Source: Ruegeria sp. HKCCSA071
Lineage (GTDB): Bacteria > Pseudomonadota > Alphaproteobacteria > Rhodobacterales > Rhodobacteraceae
Assembly (NCBI RefSeq): GCF_017872555.1
Contig: NZ_JAEDOX010000002.1
Span: forward strand, 248,001 to 312,000
Reading direction: 5' to 3'
DNA length: 64,000 nucleotides
Translations under genes and position numbers: made by a program
The notes under the pieces: model-generated
What the model was told of the DNA's origin: nothing
Seen by the model: only the letters and a program-made list of their open reading frames with translations
The model's database searches: none
In this document: positions 54,520 to 62,880 of the stretch, one piece after another
Numbering within the stretch: position 1 is the first letter of the stretch
How the letters are laid out: every line of letters starts with the position of its first letter

Positions 54520-55478
54520 ACGTCTCTGTCCTGGGATCCGGTGCGTTTGGGACCGCTTTGGCGATCTCGCTGTCAGGCAGCGGGCCGGTAACACTGTGGT
54601 CCAGAAACGCGGATCAGGCGCGGCAGATGCATAAGACGCGCGAAAACTCCACCCGGCTGCCCGGTGTTTCCTTACCCATGAACATCGCCGTAACGGCACA
54701 TATCGCTGAAGCGTCGAAAGCTGACATTCTGCTTTTGGCCGTTCCCATGCAGCAATTGCGTAGCGCTTTGCAGGATCACGCCCCGGTGCTGCACGGCAAG
54801 ACACTGGTCGCTTGCTGTAAGGGGATAGAGTTGGATTCTGGCCTCGGGCCCGTTGCGGTCATCAGGGATGTTGTCCACGATGCCCCGATCGCTTTGCTGA
54901 CAGGACCCAGTTTTGCTGATGACATAGCGCGAGGCTTGCCCACTGCGTTAACGCTGGCTTGCGGTGATACGAATCTTGGCAAAGCTTTGCAGACCGAGCT
55001 GGCCACTGCGAATCTGCGCCTCTATCGGACCACTGACACCATAGGTGCTGAACTTGGCGGGGCGCTGAAGAACATCATGGCCATCGGTTGCGGCGCAGCA
55101 ATCGGTGCGGGGCTGGGGGACAGCGCCCGTGCCGCGTTGATGACTCGCGGTTTTGCGGAAATGCAGCGCTTTGCCGCCCTGCGTGGCGCGCGCCCTGACA
55201 CCCTGATGGGCTTGTCCGGGCTTGGAGATCTGGTGTTGACCTGTTCCTCAGAGCTGTCCCGAAACTACCGTTTTGGTCTTAGTTTGGGTCTGAACCAACC
55301 ATTTAACCAACATACTACTGTCGAAGGCGTTGCCACCGCGCGAGCTATGTCAGAGATTGCCGTCAAAGAAGGGCTGGACATGCCCATCAGTACAACTGTG
55401 GCGGATCTGAGCCATGGTGCCTACAGTGTGACCGAGGCCATCCAAAACCTGCTCAATCGCCCACTCAAGGAGGAATAA
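54516..55478 (+). CDS. gpsA: Glycerol-3-phosphate dehydrogenase [NAD(P)+]
   Basis: A 320-aa GpsA, which reduces dihydroxyacetone phosphate to sn-glycerol 3-phosphate for phospholipid synthesis. The Rossmann motif is [12 protein letters not shown]; the catalytic Lys lies in [17 protein letters not shown] and the substrate region in [16 protein letters not shown]. The start ATG overlaps the tsaD stop as ATGA. It is followed 1 bp later by the YciI gene, so tsaD-gpsA-YciI-EVE looks like one operon. Confidence 0.96.
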   Translation: MNVSVLGSGAFGTALAISLSGSGPVTLWSRNADQARQMHKTRENSTRLPGVSLPMNIAVTAHIAEASKADILLLAVPMQQLRSALQDHAPVLHGKTLVACCKGIELDSGLGPVAVIRDVVHDAPIALLTGPSFADDIARGLPTALTLACGDTNLGKALQTELATANLRLYRTTDTIGAELGGALKNIMAIGCGAAIGAGLGDSARAALMTRGFAEMQRFAALRGARPDTLMGLSGLGDLVLTCSSELSRNYRFGLSLGLNQPFNQHTTVEGVATARAMSEIAVKEGLDMPISTTVADLSHGAYSVTEAIQNLLNRPLKEE

Positions 55479-55479
55479 C

Positions 55480-55749
55480 ATGCTGATCGCACTCATCGCC
55501 CGTGACAAAGCCGGGGCGCTGCAAACCCGATTGAACAATCGCGCGGCCCATCTAGCCTATATCGAAGAAACGGGTGTTGTATCGCAGGCAGGGCCGCTGC
55601 TGGATGGCGACGCTATGATCGGTTCGCTGGTTGTGCTCGACGTCGAAGATCTGGCTGCCGCGCAAAACTGGGCAGATAATGACCCCTATGCGAAGGCGGG
55701 ATTGTTCCAGTCGGTTGAGCTGATTCCCTGGAAAAAGGTAATCGGCTGA
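55480..55749 (+). CDS. YciI family protein
   Basis: An 89-aa ferredoxin-like-fold protein with the YciI pattern: LIALIARDKAGALQTRLNNRAAHLAYI (quoted by its core RAAHLAYIEE with the conserved His), GPLLDGDAMIGSLVVLD and the NDPYAKAGLFQSVELIPWKKV end carrying the Asp-Pro pair. The function is unknown; some relatives act in ring-cleavage chemistry. AAGGAGG stands before the ATG. The stop overlaps the EVE gene start as TGATG. Confidence 0.9.
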   Translation: MLIALIARDKAGALQTRLNNRAAHLAYIEETGVVSQAGPLLDGDAMIGSLVVLDVEDLAAAQNWADNDPYAKAGLFQSVELIPWKKVIG

Positions 55750-56171
55750 TGGCGTATTGGCTTTTCAAGTCCGAACCTTCGACCTGGAGCTGGGAACAGC
55801 AAATGGCCAAGGGGGATAAGGGCGAGGAATGGGACGGTGTGCGCAACTATCAGGCGCGCAATTTCATGCGTCAGATGGCCATTGGGGATTGGGGGTTCTT
55901 CTACCACTCTCAAAAGGACAAATCGGTTGTGGGTATTGTCGAGGTATGCGCCGAGGCACATCCCGACAGTTCCACCGATGATGAGCGCTGGGAATGCGTG
56001 GATATCAAGGCCGTCCGGTCCTTTTCCAAGCCCGTGACACTGGACCAGATAAAGGCCGACGAACGGCTTGCCGACATGGTGCTGGTGAAAAACTCTCGTT
56101 TGTCGGTGCAGCCGGTAACTGACGATCAATGGAAGGCGATCTGCGCCTTGGGTGAAACGCAGCCGGATTGA
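55749..56171 (+). CDS. EVE domain-containing protein
   Basis: A 140-aa stand-alone EVE protein of the PUA superfamily: YWLFKSEPSTWSWEQQ, the DGVRNYQARNFMR loop, GDWGFFYHSQKDKSVVGIVEV and KNSRLSVQPVTDDQW are the conserved blocks. EVE domains recognise modified bases such as 5-methyl- or hydroxymethyl-cytosine in DNA and modified RNA; free-standing proteobacterial members are mostly housekeeping. It is the last gene of the tsaD operon, with TGATG coupling to YciI. Confidence 0.92.
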   Translation: MAYWLFKSEPSTWSWEQQMAKGDKGEEWDGVRNYQARNFMRQMAIGDWGFFYHSQKDKSVVGIVEVCAEAHPDSSTDDERWECVDIKAVRSFSKPVTLDQIKADERLADMVLVKNSRLSVQPVTDDQWKAICALGETQPD

Positions 56172-56331
56172 CCTGCCGACCCGTATCAGGTGCAAATCTT
56201 CTCAAACGTCCGGCAAGGTGTTATGTTTCCAAGGGTTACGCCGGGTGGGGACCTGAACGTTATGATTGCTCTGGTCGTAACCGCTTGGTGTTGTTCGGAT
56301 AAATTCGATATGTTTTGAAAGTTTGAACCCC

Positions 56332-57615
56332 GTGTCTGACAACGAAAACGGCAACGGGACGCTCGATAACACCGTTGCTGCGAAAAGCACGAAAACCTGG
56401 GAAGCGCGCCTGAAAGAAGCGCGGGAAAAACGCGCGTCAGTGCTTGCGAAGGCGCAGGAAGAACCTGTTTCGACATCTGTCCAGACAGACAAACCTCCCC
56501 CGCCGGATGATACAGATACTGAGCAGATCGTTTCCGAGCGGGTCCGCTCGCTAAATCTGGACAAACCGCGCGTCAGAAAAAAAAGGAAAACTCGGGTTGC
56601 GTTAGTACTGGTTGCCCTTTTGTGTGGGGCCGCCTTGCAATGGGTCATTGCAAATCTTTTAGATGAGTGGCCGCCCGCAGATGCAGAAGACCAGGCCGTT
56701 CTGAATGCGCTTTCTGAAACCTTTCTGGTCCCCGAAGAACAGCCTGAGGCTGCAACCACCAGCATGCCGGACGCAAAAGACGCCCCTACGCCAGAGGATC
56801 TGTTGGTTTCGGGGCCTCCTGAGCCCGAGCCTCATTCAATCCCCGCCGACGTCAGCGAACCCTTGGACGAGCCAAATAGCCGGTCAGTCGATCCGGTAAC
56901 TTTGGATCAATCCGATGTAACCCCTTCCCAGGAAACGGAAAGCGCTGTCATGCCGGAAAGCGAGTTTACAACCGGCCCGAATCCTGAAGCGGCAACGGAG
57001 AAGCCGGAGATTTCCTTAACACCGCCCAGGATTTTCATTCCGGCCCAGTTGGAACCCACGTTGGCCGTCACAACTGCTTCAGACATTCATACCGCGATTC
57101 CGGCCTGGTATGATTCACGACTTCGCAATCCCAATCCGCTGAACAAGGGCGGATTGTCGCAAGTGTCGCAGATAGCCCATGATCCTATTCCGCCAGAGAT
57201 CGATACACCCGCCAATCGGCCCTACACCGAGGTGAAACCGCTGCCTGTGACTCCGGTCATTGATCTTGAGGTCTCGCTTTTTGTACCGTCGAGAGTTTCG
57301 CAAGAGACCAGCAACCGGGCGTTGGAACTGCTTGCCCGAAGTCAGGCAACAGTGGTGGCAACAGCTCGGGTGGGATACCGGGTCCGAGAAACCCAGGTCC
57401 GGTTTTACCATCCCGATGACGCCGAAAACGCTGCCATGGCCGCCGATGCACTTGGGGGTATCGCACGGGATTTCACAAGCTCGGGCAGCAAGACGCGCCC
57501 CGGGCGGATCGAGGTTTATCTGGAAGGCAGCGGCGGAAATGTGGACGACAATTCTACGGTTCAACCTGACAACGCAGAAAGCCTCATCGCGCGTATTTTG
57601 AGAGAGTTCAGATGA
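56332..57615 (+). CDS. Uncharacterised single-pass membrane protein with Pro/Glu-rich linker
   Basis: A protein of about 427 aa that I cannot assign. A charged cytoplasmic N-terminus with a helical stretch (WEARLKEAREKRASVLAKAQ) is followed by a basic KPRVRKKRKTR and one transmembrane helix (VALVLVALLCGAALQWVI near 90-107). Next comes a long periplasmic Pro/Glu/Ser-rich linker (about 115-300) and a compact C-terminal domain (about 305-405) with VSLFVPSRVSQ, VGYRVRETQVRFYHPDDAE and GRIEVYLEG, which has the look of a LytR_C-like small alpha/beta domain. The layout is that of an envelope-spanning protein. The start may be this GTG or the TTG at 56323. It stands alone and ends in a strong hairpin. 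Confidence 0.75.
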   Translation: MSDNENGNGTLDNTVAAKSTKTWEARLKEAREKRASVLAKAQEEPVSTSVQTDKPPPPDDTDTEQIVSERVRSLNLDKPRVRKKRKTRVALVLVALLCGAALQWVIANLLDEWPPADAEDQAVLNALSETFLVPEEQPEAATTSMPDAKDAPTPEDLLVSGPPEPEPHSIPADVSEPLDEPNSRSVDPVTLDQSDVTPSQETESAVMPESEFTTGPNPEAATEKPEISLTPPRIFIPAQLEPTLAVTTASDIHTAIPAWYDSRLRNPNPLNKGGLSQVSQIAHDPIPPEIDTPANRPYTEVKPLPVTPVIDLEVSLFVPSRVSQETSNRALELLARSQATVVATARVGYRVRETQVRFYHPDDAENAAMAADALGGIARDFTSSGSKTRPGRIEVYLEGSGGNVDDNSTVQPDNAESLIARILREFR

Positions 57616-57621
57616 TAAATG

Positions 57622-57653
57622 AGGGAAGGTTCTGACGATACAGAACCTTCCCT
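57622..57653 (+). terminator. Perfect-stem hairpin after the unknown membrane protein gene
   Basis: A 13-bp perfect stem (AGGGAAGGTTCTG at 57622-57634 with its complement at 57641-57653) and loop ACGATA, beginning 7 bp after the stop codon. No T-run follows, so termination efficiency is uncertain. Confidence 0.75.
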
Positions 57654-57834
57654 ACCCCCGCGTGCTCCCTACTCACCACACGCGTATGGAAATGTCTGGT
57701 TCTGACCGTCCTGGTCACGGTTTGACCTTAACCCAACCGCACCCGGCGTTTCAAACGCCAAGTCCTTAAAAAACAACTCAAATACAAAACGCCTGCCGGG
57801 TAGACGACAAGCGTTTAAGGAATGCGCGGTAAGA

Positions 57835-58176
57835 TCAGCCGTAAACGGCTTCTTTTCCGAAATGCTTGGTCAGCATGTAATAAACCACGGCGCGGTATTT
57901 GTTGCGCTCAGACATGCCATAGGTTTCCATAGCTTTGTTGATCGCTGCCATCAGCTCGGGGCCATCTGACAGGCCCAGTTTCTTGATCAGGAAGTTATTC
58001 TTGACGGTTTCCAATTCGGACTCCTGGCTGGCTGCAACAGTTGCCGCATCTGCGTCATAGATCGCCGGGCCGCAACCGATTGTGACCTTGGTCAACAGGT
58101 TCATATCGGGGTTCATCCCACATTTGTTCTTCAGATCTTCAGCGTATTTGGCGATCAACTCGTCGCGCTTGCCCAT
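57835..58176 (-). CDS. DUF2853 family protein
   Basis: A 113-aa protein matching DUF2853: MGKRDELIAKYAEDLKNKCG, CGPAIYDADAATVAASQESELETVKNNFLIKKLGL (quoted by ADAATVAASQESEL) and a C-terminal RNKYRAVVYYMLTKHFGKE. It is small, helical and probably cytoplasmic; the role is unknown. GGAGATTGGGAC precedes the ATG at 58176. It is monocistronic, 219 bp from the convergent upstream gene and 98 bp or more from the extensin-like gene. Confidence 0.83.
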   Translation of the reverse strand: MGKRDELIAKYAEDLKNKCGMNPDMNLLTKVTIGCGPAIYDADAATVAASQESELETVKNNFLIKKLGLSDGPELMAAINKAMETYGMSERNKYRAVVYYMLTKHFGKEAVYG

Positions 58177-58313
58177 GTCCCAATCTCCTTTATCCGTTAA
58201 TCCGGCACCAATCACCGATAGCCGAGACTAGACGTGTCACAGGTCAGCCCAAAAGGATAAAATATCGCGTTTCCTCCCCCTTAACCGGGGCTGGAATGCA
58301 CAGGATGCAAGAC

Positions 58314-59063
58314 CTATCTGCAATACCCCCAGCCCGAACCTTGCAGGTGAAAATGGTCCGCGTGCAAGCGATTGAAGTCCGGGCCCAGAACCACACGAAA
58401 CCAGTCGCACGCGCCCCGCCAGATTTTCCGCAGAAATGCAGGTTCGGGTCCGGTGCCCTGCCAGTTATTTAACAGGGTCAGCACGCGGCCATCGGTCGTC
58501 ACCACACCGATGATATCGATCGAGTCCGCACGGGCATGGCTGCTCCATCCATTGTTTTCACCCTGCAGGGTGCGCATGCGCCTGCAATTGTAACTTCCGA
58601 CATGGCGCAATCGGGCAATACCGGTTCCAAGCAGTTCGTGCGCGGCCGGCTGCACGACATGGTGTTCCCACATCGCCAGCCGCAATGTTGTGGCGCAACT
58701 GGTTTCGATGGCTTCGATATGCGAGGTAGCCAGTCGGGTCAGAAGGCCGCGTGCGGCAATGCCACAGCTCTGATCAACGACCAGATCCTCCATCGCCTCG
58801 AAATGAACGCCCGCTTCGGCCAACGTAGCCCGACACTGGGTTTCATCCGCCACGGTGCGGTTCAGTTGATATCGGGTGACCGGCGTCACCGGTGCGCTGA
58901 CCTTCAGGTCGCGCAACGGGTTCCAGTGCGATGGCACAGGTGTCTTTGGATGCGCCAACAGCACCCAGCCGCCGCCGCCCAGCACGATCACCACAACCAA
59001 AATCCTGAAAACGAAGAACGCCGCCAAGTAAAGAAACCGGCGGCGTCCGTTATTCTGTGTCAT
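58314..59063 (-). CDS. Extensin-like family protein
   Basis: A 249-aa protein with one N-terminal transmembrane helix (FFVFRILVVVIVLGGGGWVLL) and a periplasmic Extensin-like_C domain. The domain has conserved Cys (TQCRATLAEAGVHFE, QSCGIAARGLL, SYNCRRMR, a terminal YCR) and a metal-site pattern like M15 peptidases: SSHARADSIDI and HADHFH. A peptidoglycan-directed function is therefore possible but unproven. The start at 59063 follows directly on the ahcY stop region (14 bp), suggesting cotranscription with ahcY. Confidence 0.87.
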   Translation of the reverse strand: MTQNNGRRRFLYLAAFFVFRILVVVIVLGGGGWVLLAHPKTPVPSHWNPLRDLKVSAPVTPVTRYQLNRTVADETQCRATLAEAGVHFEAMEDLVVDQSCGIAARGLLTRLATSHIEAIETSCATTLRLAMWEHHVVQPAAHELLGTGIARLRHVGSYNCRRMRTLQGENNGWSSHARADSIDIIGVVTTDGRVLTLLNNWQGTGPEPAFLRKIWRGACDWFRVVLGPDFNRLHADHFHLQGSGWGYCR

Positions 59064-59076
59064 CGTCAGACGACAA

Positions 59077-60465
59077 TCAGTAGCGATAGTGTTCCGGCTT
59101 GTACGGACCTTCTGGCTTGACGCCAATATAAGCGGCCTGATCCGCATCCATCTGCGTCAGCTTCACTCCGATGCGATCCAGATGCAGGCGGGCTACTTTT
59201 TCGTCCAGATGCTTGGGCAGGATGTAGACCTTGTTCTCGTACTGGTCACCTTTGGTGAACAGCTCGATCTGTGCCAGAACCTGGTTAGTGAACGAGGCCG
59301 ACATCACGAAAGACGGGTGACCTGTGGCGTTACCAAGATTCAGCAGACGGCCTTCTGACAGCAGGATCAGACGGTTGCCCGAAGGCATCTCGATCATGTC
59401 CACCTGCTCCTTGATGTTCGTCCACTTGTGGTTCTTCAGGCTGGCCACCTGAATCTCGTTGTCGAAGTGACCGATATTGCCGACGATGGCCATGTCCTTC
59501 ATCTCGCGCATATGCTCAATGCGGATCACGTCCTTGTTGCCGGTGGTGGTGATGAAGATATCCGCGCTGTCAACTTCGTCTTCCAGCAAGGTCACTTCGA
59601 ACCCGTCCATCGCAGCCTGCAGCGCGCAGATCGGGTCAACTTCGGTCACCTTCACGCGCGCACCTGCACCACGCAAGCTGGCGGCCGAGCCCTTGCCCAC
59701 GTCGCCATAGCCGCAAACCACAGCAACCTTACCGGCCATCATGGTGTCGGTGGCGCGGCGGATACCATCGACTAGCGATTCCTTGCAGCCGTATTTGTTG
59801 TCGAATTTCGACTTTGTGACCGAGTCATTCACGTTGATCGCCGGGAACGGCAGGTGGCCGTCTTTCACCAGCTGATACAGACGGTTCACGCCGGTGGTGG
59901 TTTCCTCGGACACACCCTGAATCTGATCACGCATCTTGGTGAACCAACCGGGGCTGGCCGCCATGCGCTTGGCGATCTGCTTCTTGATCACCTCTTCCTC
60001 TTCCGAACCCGGAACTGGGATGATGTCTTCGCCCGCTTCGGCACGTGCGCCCAGCAGGATGTACAGGGTCGCGTCGCCACCATCGTCAAGGATCATGTTC
60101 GGGCCGTCTTCGAACAGGAAGGATTTATCCAGGTAATCCCAATGCTCTTCCAGTGTTTGACCCTTGATGGCGAAGACAGGAATGCCCGCCTCGGCAATCG
60201 CGGCGGCGGCATGGTCCTGCGTCGAGAAGATGTTGCACGACGCCCAGCGCACATCCGCACCCAACGCCACCAACGTTTCGATCAGAACACCGGTCTGGAT
60301 GGTCATGTGCAGCGATCCAACGATACGCGCACCTGTCAGAGGCTTGCTTTCCCCATATTCCGCACGCAGGGACATCAGTCCCGGCATCTCGGTTTCGGCA
60401 ATATCCAATTCCTTGCGGCCGAACCCGGCCAGCGAAATGTCTTTAACGATATAGTCCACGGCCAT
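59077..60465 (-). CDS. ahcY: S-adenosylhomocysteine hydrolase
   Basis: A 462-aa AhcY that splits S-adenosylhomocysteine into adenosine and homocysteine, relieving inhibition of methyltransferases. NAD-binding motif [20 protein letters not shown] and the [12 protein letters not shown] segment with the catalytic Lys/Asp are intact; the C-terminus ends [13 protein letters not shown] as in all members. The start at 60465 (MAVDYIVKD) is the family N-terminus; the frame extends to 60543. In Rhodobacter capsulatus ahcY lies beside hvrA and regA; here regA is 2.4 kb away. A leader hairpin lies at 60500-60524. Confidence 0.98.
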   Translation of the reverse strand: MAVDYIVKDISLAGFGRKELDIAETEMPGLMSLRAEYGESKPLTGARIVGSLHMTIQTGVLIETLVALGADVRWASCNIFSTQDHAAAAIAEAGIPVFAIKGQTLEEHWDYLDKSFLFEDGPNMILDDGGDATLYILLGARAEAGEDIIPVPGSEEEEVIKKQIAKRMAASPGWFTKMRDQIQGVSEETTTGVNRLYQLVKDGHLPFPAINVNDSVTKSKFDNKYGCKESLVDGIRRATDTMMAGKVAVVCGYGDVGKGSAASLRGAGARVKVTEVDPICALQAAMDGFEVTLLEDEVDSADIFITTTGNKDVIRIEHMREMKDMAIVGNIGHFDNEIQVASLKNHKWTNIKEQVDMIEMPSGNRLILLSEGRLLNLGNATGHPSFVMSASFTNQVLAQIELFTKGDQYENKVYILPKHLDEKVARLHLDRIGVKLTQMDADQAAYIGVKPEGPYKPEHYRY

Positions 60466-60499
60466 CAGGCGCTCCATTTTCGGTAAGTCACAGTCCCGG

Positions 60500-60524
60500 C
60501 TGCCCCTAACATTCCTTGGGGCAG
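60500..60524. promoter_or_regulatory. Leader hairpin upstream of ahcY
   Basis: CTGCCCC and GGGGCAG form a 7-bp stem with an 11-nt loop, 35 bp before the ahcY start. It does not resemble the SAH riboswitch consensus as I remember it. It may end transcription from the upstream gene or structure the leader. Confidence 0.4.
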
Positions 60525-60567
60525 GTGGCAACTTTGAAGACAATTACCGGAAGCCTGGTGGCCGCTT

Positions 60568-60882
60568 TCAGCTTGGCGTGCCTTCGACTTTTATCTTTGG
60601 TATCGCTTCAAAAAAATCGGTGCCAACGGCAACAATACAACTGATCCCGTTCGCATTGGTTACCAAAACGGTATAACTGCCCGTTTCCTTCGAGGCCCAG
60701 ACTTCCATCACCGACTGTGCGCTGCGTGTCTTTTGCAAACCACCAAAGGCCAATTCTTCGGCGTAGTTTTCCTGCAATTTGGTGACAATGTCGTCGCGTT
60801 CCGCGCAACTCCGGGCAAAAGCTGGCGGGGCGGTCGCGGCCATTCCAAAGGTCAGGGCAATGGCGAATAAACGCTTGAACAT
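60568..60882 (-). CDS. Small periplasmic protein of unknown function
   Basis: A 104-aa protein with a Sec signal peptide (MFKRLFAIALTFGMAATAPP, cut after AFA). The mature part has two cysteines (SCAERDDIV and ISCIVAVG), likely a disulfide, and a motif NYAEELAFGGLQ. Similar short secreted proteins with this pattern occur in Rhodobacteraceae, but I know no function. It lies 102 bp upstream of ahcY on the same strand. Confidence 0.75.
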   Translation of the reverse strand: MFKRLFAIALTFGMAATAPPAFARSCAERDDIVTKLQENYAEELAFGGLQKTRSAQSVMEVWASKETGSYTVLVTNANGISCIVAVGTDFFEAIPKIKVEGTPS

Positions 60883-61088
60883 GACAAACTCCTATCGTTT
60901 CGCGTTTCACAGTCGAGAGGAGCACACCGGGAGAAGCATGTGCCCCCCTCGGTTTTGATGTCGGGATCATGGCGCGCCGTTTCAAAGCACAAATGCTCAA
61001 GAAACTGTTGGCAGCAAGTGATCCAGACAGGTACATCATAACACAAAAATATGGCGCAATCGCGTCCGGTCAGGCGAGGCATAGCAAA

Positions 61089-61682
61089 ATGGCAACACAA
61101 CCCAGAGCATGGCAGCGCATGTTATCGGGGCGTCGGCTGGACTTGCTGGACCCGACCCCGGTGGATATCGAGATCGAAGATATCGCGCATGGGCTTGCTT
61201 TTGTGGCGCGTTGGAACGGGCAGACACGCGGCGATTTCGCCTATTCCGTCGCCGAGCACTCCCTGTTGGTTGAGGAGCTCTTCGGCAGAATTGCCCCCAA
61301 GACACCCGTCAAATGGCGGTTGGCAGCCCTGTTACATGACGCGCCGGAATACGTGATTGGTGACATGATTTCCCCGGTCAAATCCGCTGTGGGCCCCGGT
61401 TACGGCGCCTTGGACGACCGGCTGGCGGCGGCGATCCACATTCGGTTCGGCCTGCCCGCTGAGGTGCCAAAAGCGGTGAAACGGCAGATCAAGAAGGCCG
61501 ACAAGATCAGTGCCTGGATGGAGGCCACCCAGATCGCGGGCTTTTCCGAGGCAGAGGCAACGAAATTCTTTGGTCGCCCGGATAAAGCGGTGATGGAGGG
61601 ATTGGAGATCACGCTGAGACCACCAGTTAAGGTGCGGCGGGCATTCTCTGATCGGTATAAAGCGTTGTTAGCTCGGCTCTAG
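61089..61682 (+). CDS. HD-domain hydrolase (YfbR-like 5'-nucleotidase family)
   Basis: A 197-aa HD-superfamily phosphohydrolase. Metal ligands are visible as the His in VAEHSLL, the HD pair in AALLHDAPEYVIGD and the Asp in IKKADKISAWMEA. Relatives such as YfbR dephosphorylate deoxynucleoside 5'-monophosphates. The start at 61089 (MATQPRAWQRML) is chosen since AGG lies 9 nt upstream and homology begins here; the frame is open to 60969. The Crp-family gene begins 8 bp after its stop and its ribosome binding site overlaps that stop. Confidence 0.88.
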   Translation: MATQPRAWQRMLSGRRLDLLDPTPVDIEIEDIAHGLAFVARWNGQTRGDFAYSVAEHSLLVEELFGRIAPKTPVKWRLAALLHDAPEYVIGDMISPVKSAVGPGYGALDDRLAAAIHIRFGLPAEVPKAVKRQIKKADKISAWMEATQIAGFSEAEATKFFGRPDKAVMEGLEITLRPPVKVRRAFSDRYKALLARL

Positions 61683-61690
61683 GATGCACT

Positions 61691-62398
61691 ATGGGAACTG
61701 TGTCGGCTTCGAATCCAACCGGCACACGAGAAGAATCTAAGGCGATCCGGCTTGAATTGATCAATCCACAAGTTTCTAATCTTCGGGTATCTGGGAGATT
61801 TGCGAGAATGAGTGTCCTCCGCAGTTTTGCCGCGCCACGGGGCGCAACAATCTTTCAACCAGGTCAACCATGTCCAGGCTTCATCATTCTGTCAGAAGGA
61901 TCAATTCGTGTAACACTTACAGGCCCCAGCGGACGGGAAGTGGTCCTATATCGTGTCACACCGGGCGACGTATGCCTCCAGACTTTGTCATGCCTGATAA
62001 AGGACGAGGCCTACGGTGCCGAAGGTGTTGCAGAGACCGACCTGACCGGGCAAATCGTGCTGGCTCACGAGTTTCGAAAGAAGCTCGCCGAGGACGCTGA
62101 GTTCCGAGATATGATTATGTTGTCCGTTTCCTCGCGGTTTTCGGAGTACCAGCAGTTGATTGAAGATGTGGCGCTCACAAGCTTCGATGCGCGGCTCGCC
62201 AAGGCGTTGATAAGGCTTGCGTCTTCAGACAGTAGGGTGAAGGCAACCCACTCCGAACTGGCAAGCGAAACAGCCTCAGGCCGCGCCTACGTGTCTCGCA
62301 GATTGGCGGAGTTCGCGAAGAAAGGCTGGGTAAAGCAGCATGAGGACGGCATCGCTATACTCGATCGCAAGGAACTGGAACATGTTGCCGCAGGTTAG
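61691..62398 (+). CDS. Crp/Fnr family transcriptional regulator
   Basis: A 235-aa regulator: cyclic-nucleotide-binding-type beta barrel (about 45-130, GATIFQPGQPCPGFIILSEGSIRV), dimer helix, and a winged helix-turn-helix near the C-terminus (THSELASETASGRAYVSRRLAEF). No N-terminal Fnr cysteine cluster is present, so it is not an Fe-S Fnr; two cysteines in the barrel region (C-P-G and VCLQTLSC) could be redox-active. AGGA overlaps the upstream stop. Use of AGA arginine codons and lower GC than its neighbours suggest later arrival. A palindrome follows its stop, before the DUF2892 gene. Confidence 0.88.
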   Translation: MGTVSASNPTGTREESKAIRLELINPQVSNLRVSGRFARMSVLRSFAAPRGATIFQPGQPCPGFIILSEGSIRVTLTGPSGREVVLYRVTPGDVCLQTLSCLIKDEAYGAEGVAETDLTGQIVLAHEFRKKLAEDAEFRDMIMLSVSSRFSEYQQLIEDVALTSFDARLAKALIRLASSDSRVKATHSELASETASGRAYVSRRLAEFAKKGWVKQHEDGIAILDRKELEHVAAG

Positions 62399-62415
62399 CG
62401 GTGACTCTGTCACCG
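62399..62415. promoter_or_regulatory. Palindrome between crp-like gene and DUF2892 gene
   Basis: CGGTGAC-TCT-GTCACCG is a perfect inverted repeat starting at the base after the stop codon and 56 bp before the DUF2892 start. It could be the operator of the Crp-family protein (compare TGTGA-N6-TCACA) or a small hairpin. Confidence 0.45.
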
Positions 62416-62470
62416 TCTCTCGGCGACGCAACAGGTTAGAGTTGCGCGACAATCAACCAAGGAGGATTTA

Positions 62471-62668
62471 ATGATGTCCAGAAATGAGGGAACACTTGAT
62501 CGCACACTGCGTATCATTCTTGGCCTTGTGCTGCTGTCTTTGATCTTTGTCGGCCCTCAGACGATGTGGGGGCTTATCGGCATCATCCCACTTATCACAG
62601 GTCTGGTTGGCGTTTGCCCGATCTATTCCGCGTTAGGGATCAAGACGTGCAGCGTGAAAACGAACTAA
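62471..62668 (+). CDS. DUF2892 (YgaP-like) small membrane protein
   Basis: A 65-aa protein with the DUF2892 pattern: NEGTLDRTLRIILGLVLLSL, a second helix GLIGIIPLITGLVGVCPIYSALGI and Cys residues at CPIY and KTCS. It corresponds to the membrane part of YgaP, whose rhodanese domain is absent here. DUF2892 proteins occur with sulfur and redox-stress genes. A strong AAGGAGG lies upstream; the start may be either of two adjacent ATG codons. The preceding Crp-family gene is its probable regulator. Confidence 0.87.
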   Translation: MMSRNEGTLDRTLRIILGLVLLSLIFVGPQTMWGLIGIIPLITGLVGVCPIYSALGIKTCSVKTN

Positions 62669-62785
62669 TGGAAGCTGCATATCTCGGTATTGGGGGCGAC
62701 GCCACGCCCTCATAGATGCTCAAGCTGAAGCCAGTTCACATTGGCGTCGGCGTGCCAAATGGACCGAGGGCGATCTCAGAATCTT

Positions 62786-62804
62786 GCGGACCTCGTAGGT
62801 CCGC
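62786..62804. terminator. Hairpin between DUF2892 and regA genes
   Basis: GCGGACCT-CGT-AGGTCCGC is a perfect 8-bp stem with a 3-nt loop in the 212-bp gap between the convergent genes. No long T-run follows on either strand, so this is a weak terminator candidate. The rest of the gap shows no gene. Confidence 0.5.
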
Positions 62805-62880
62805 TTCGTCCCGAAAAGCAGACCCGACTGGCATCGTCTGAACAAAACCCTGTTTCAGATTGAACCAAAATCGTTTGTGC

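Noticed and set aside
60480..60600. SAH or SAM riboswitch in the ahcY leader
   Set aside because: Only a simple 7-bp hairpin is visible, with no match to the conserved riboswitch cores that I know.
60969..61088. Extended N-terminus of the HD hydrolase
   Set aside because: The 40 extra residues are not part of the HD family, and a better ribosome binding site precedes 61089.
61700..61725. T-loop-like TTCGAATCC suggesting a tRNA
   Set aside because: No acceptor, D- or anticodon stem can be built around it, and it lies in the Crp-family coding sequence.
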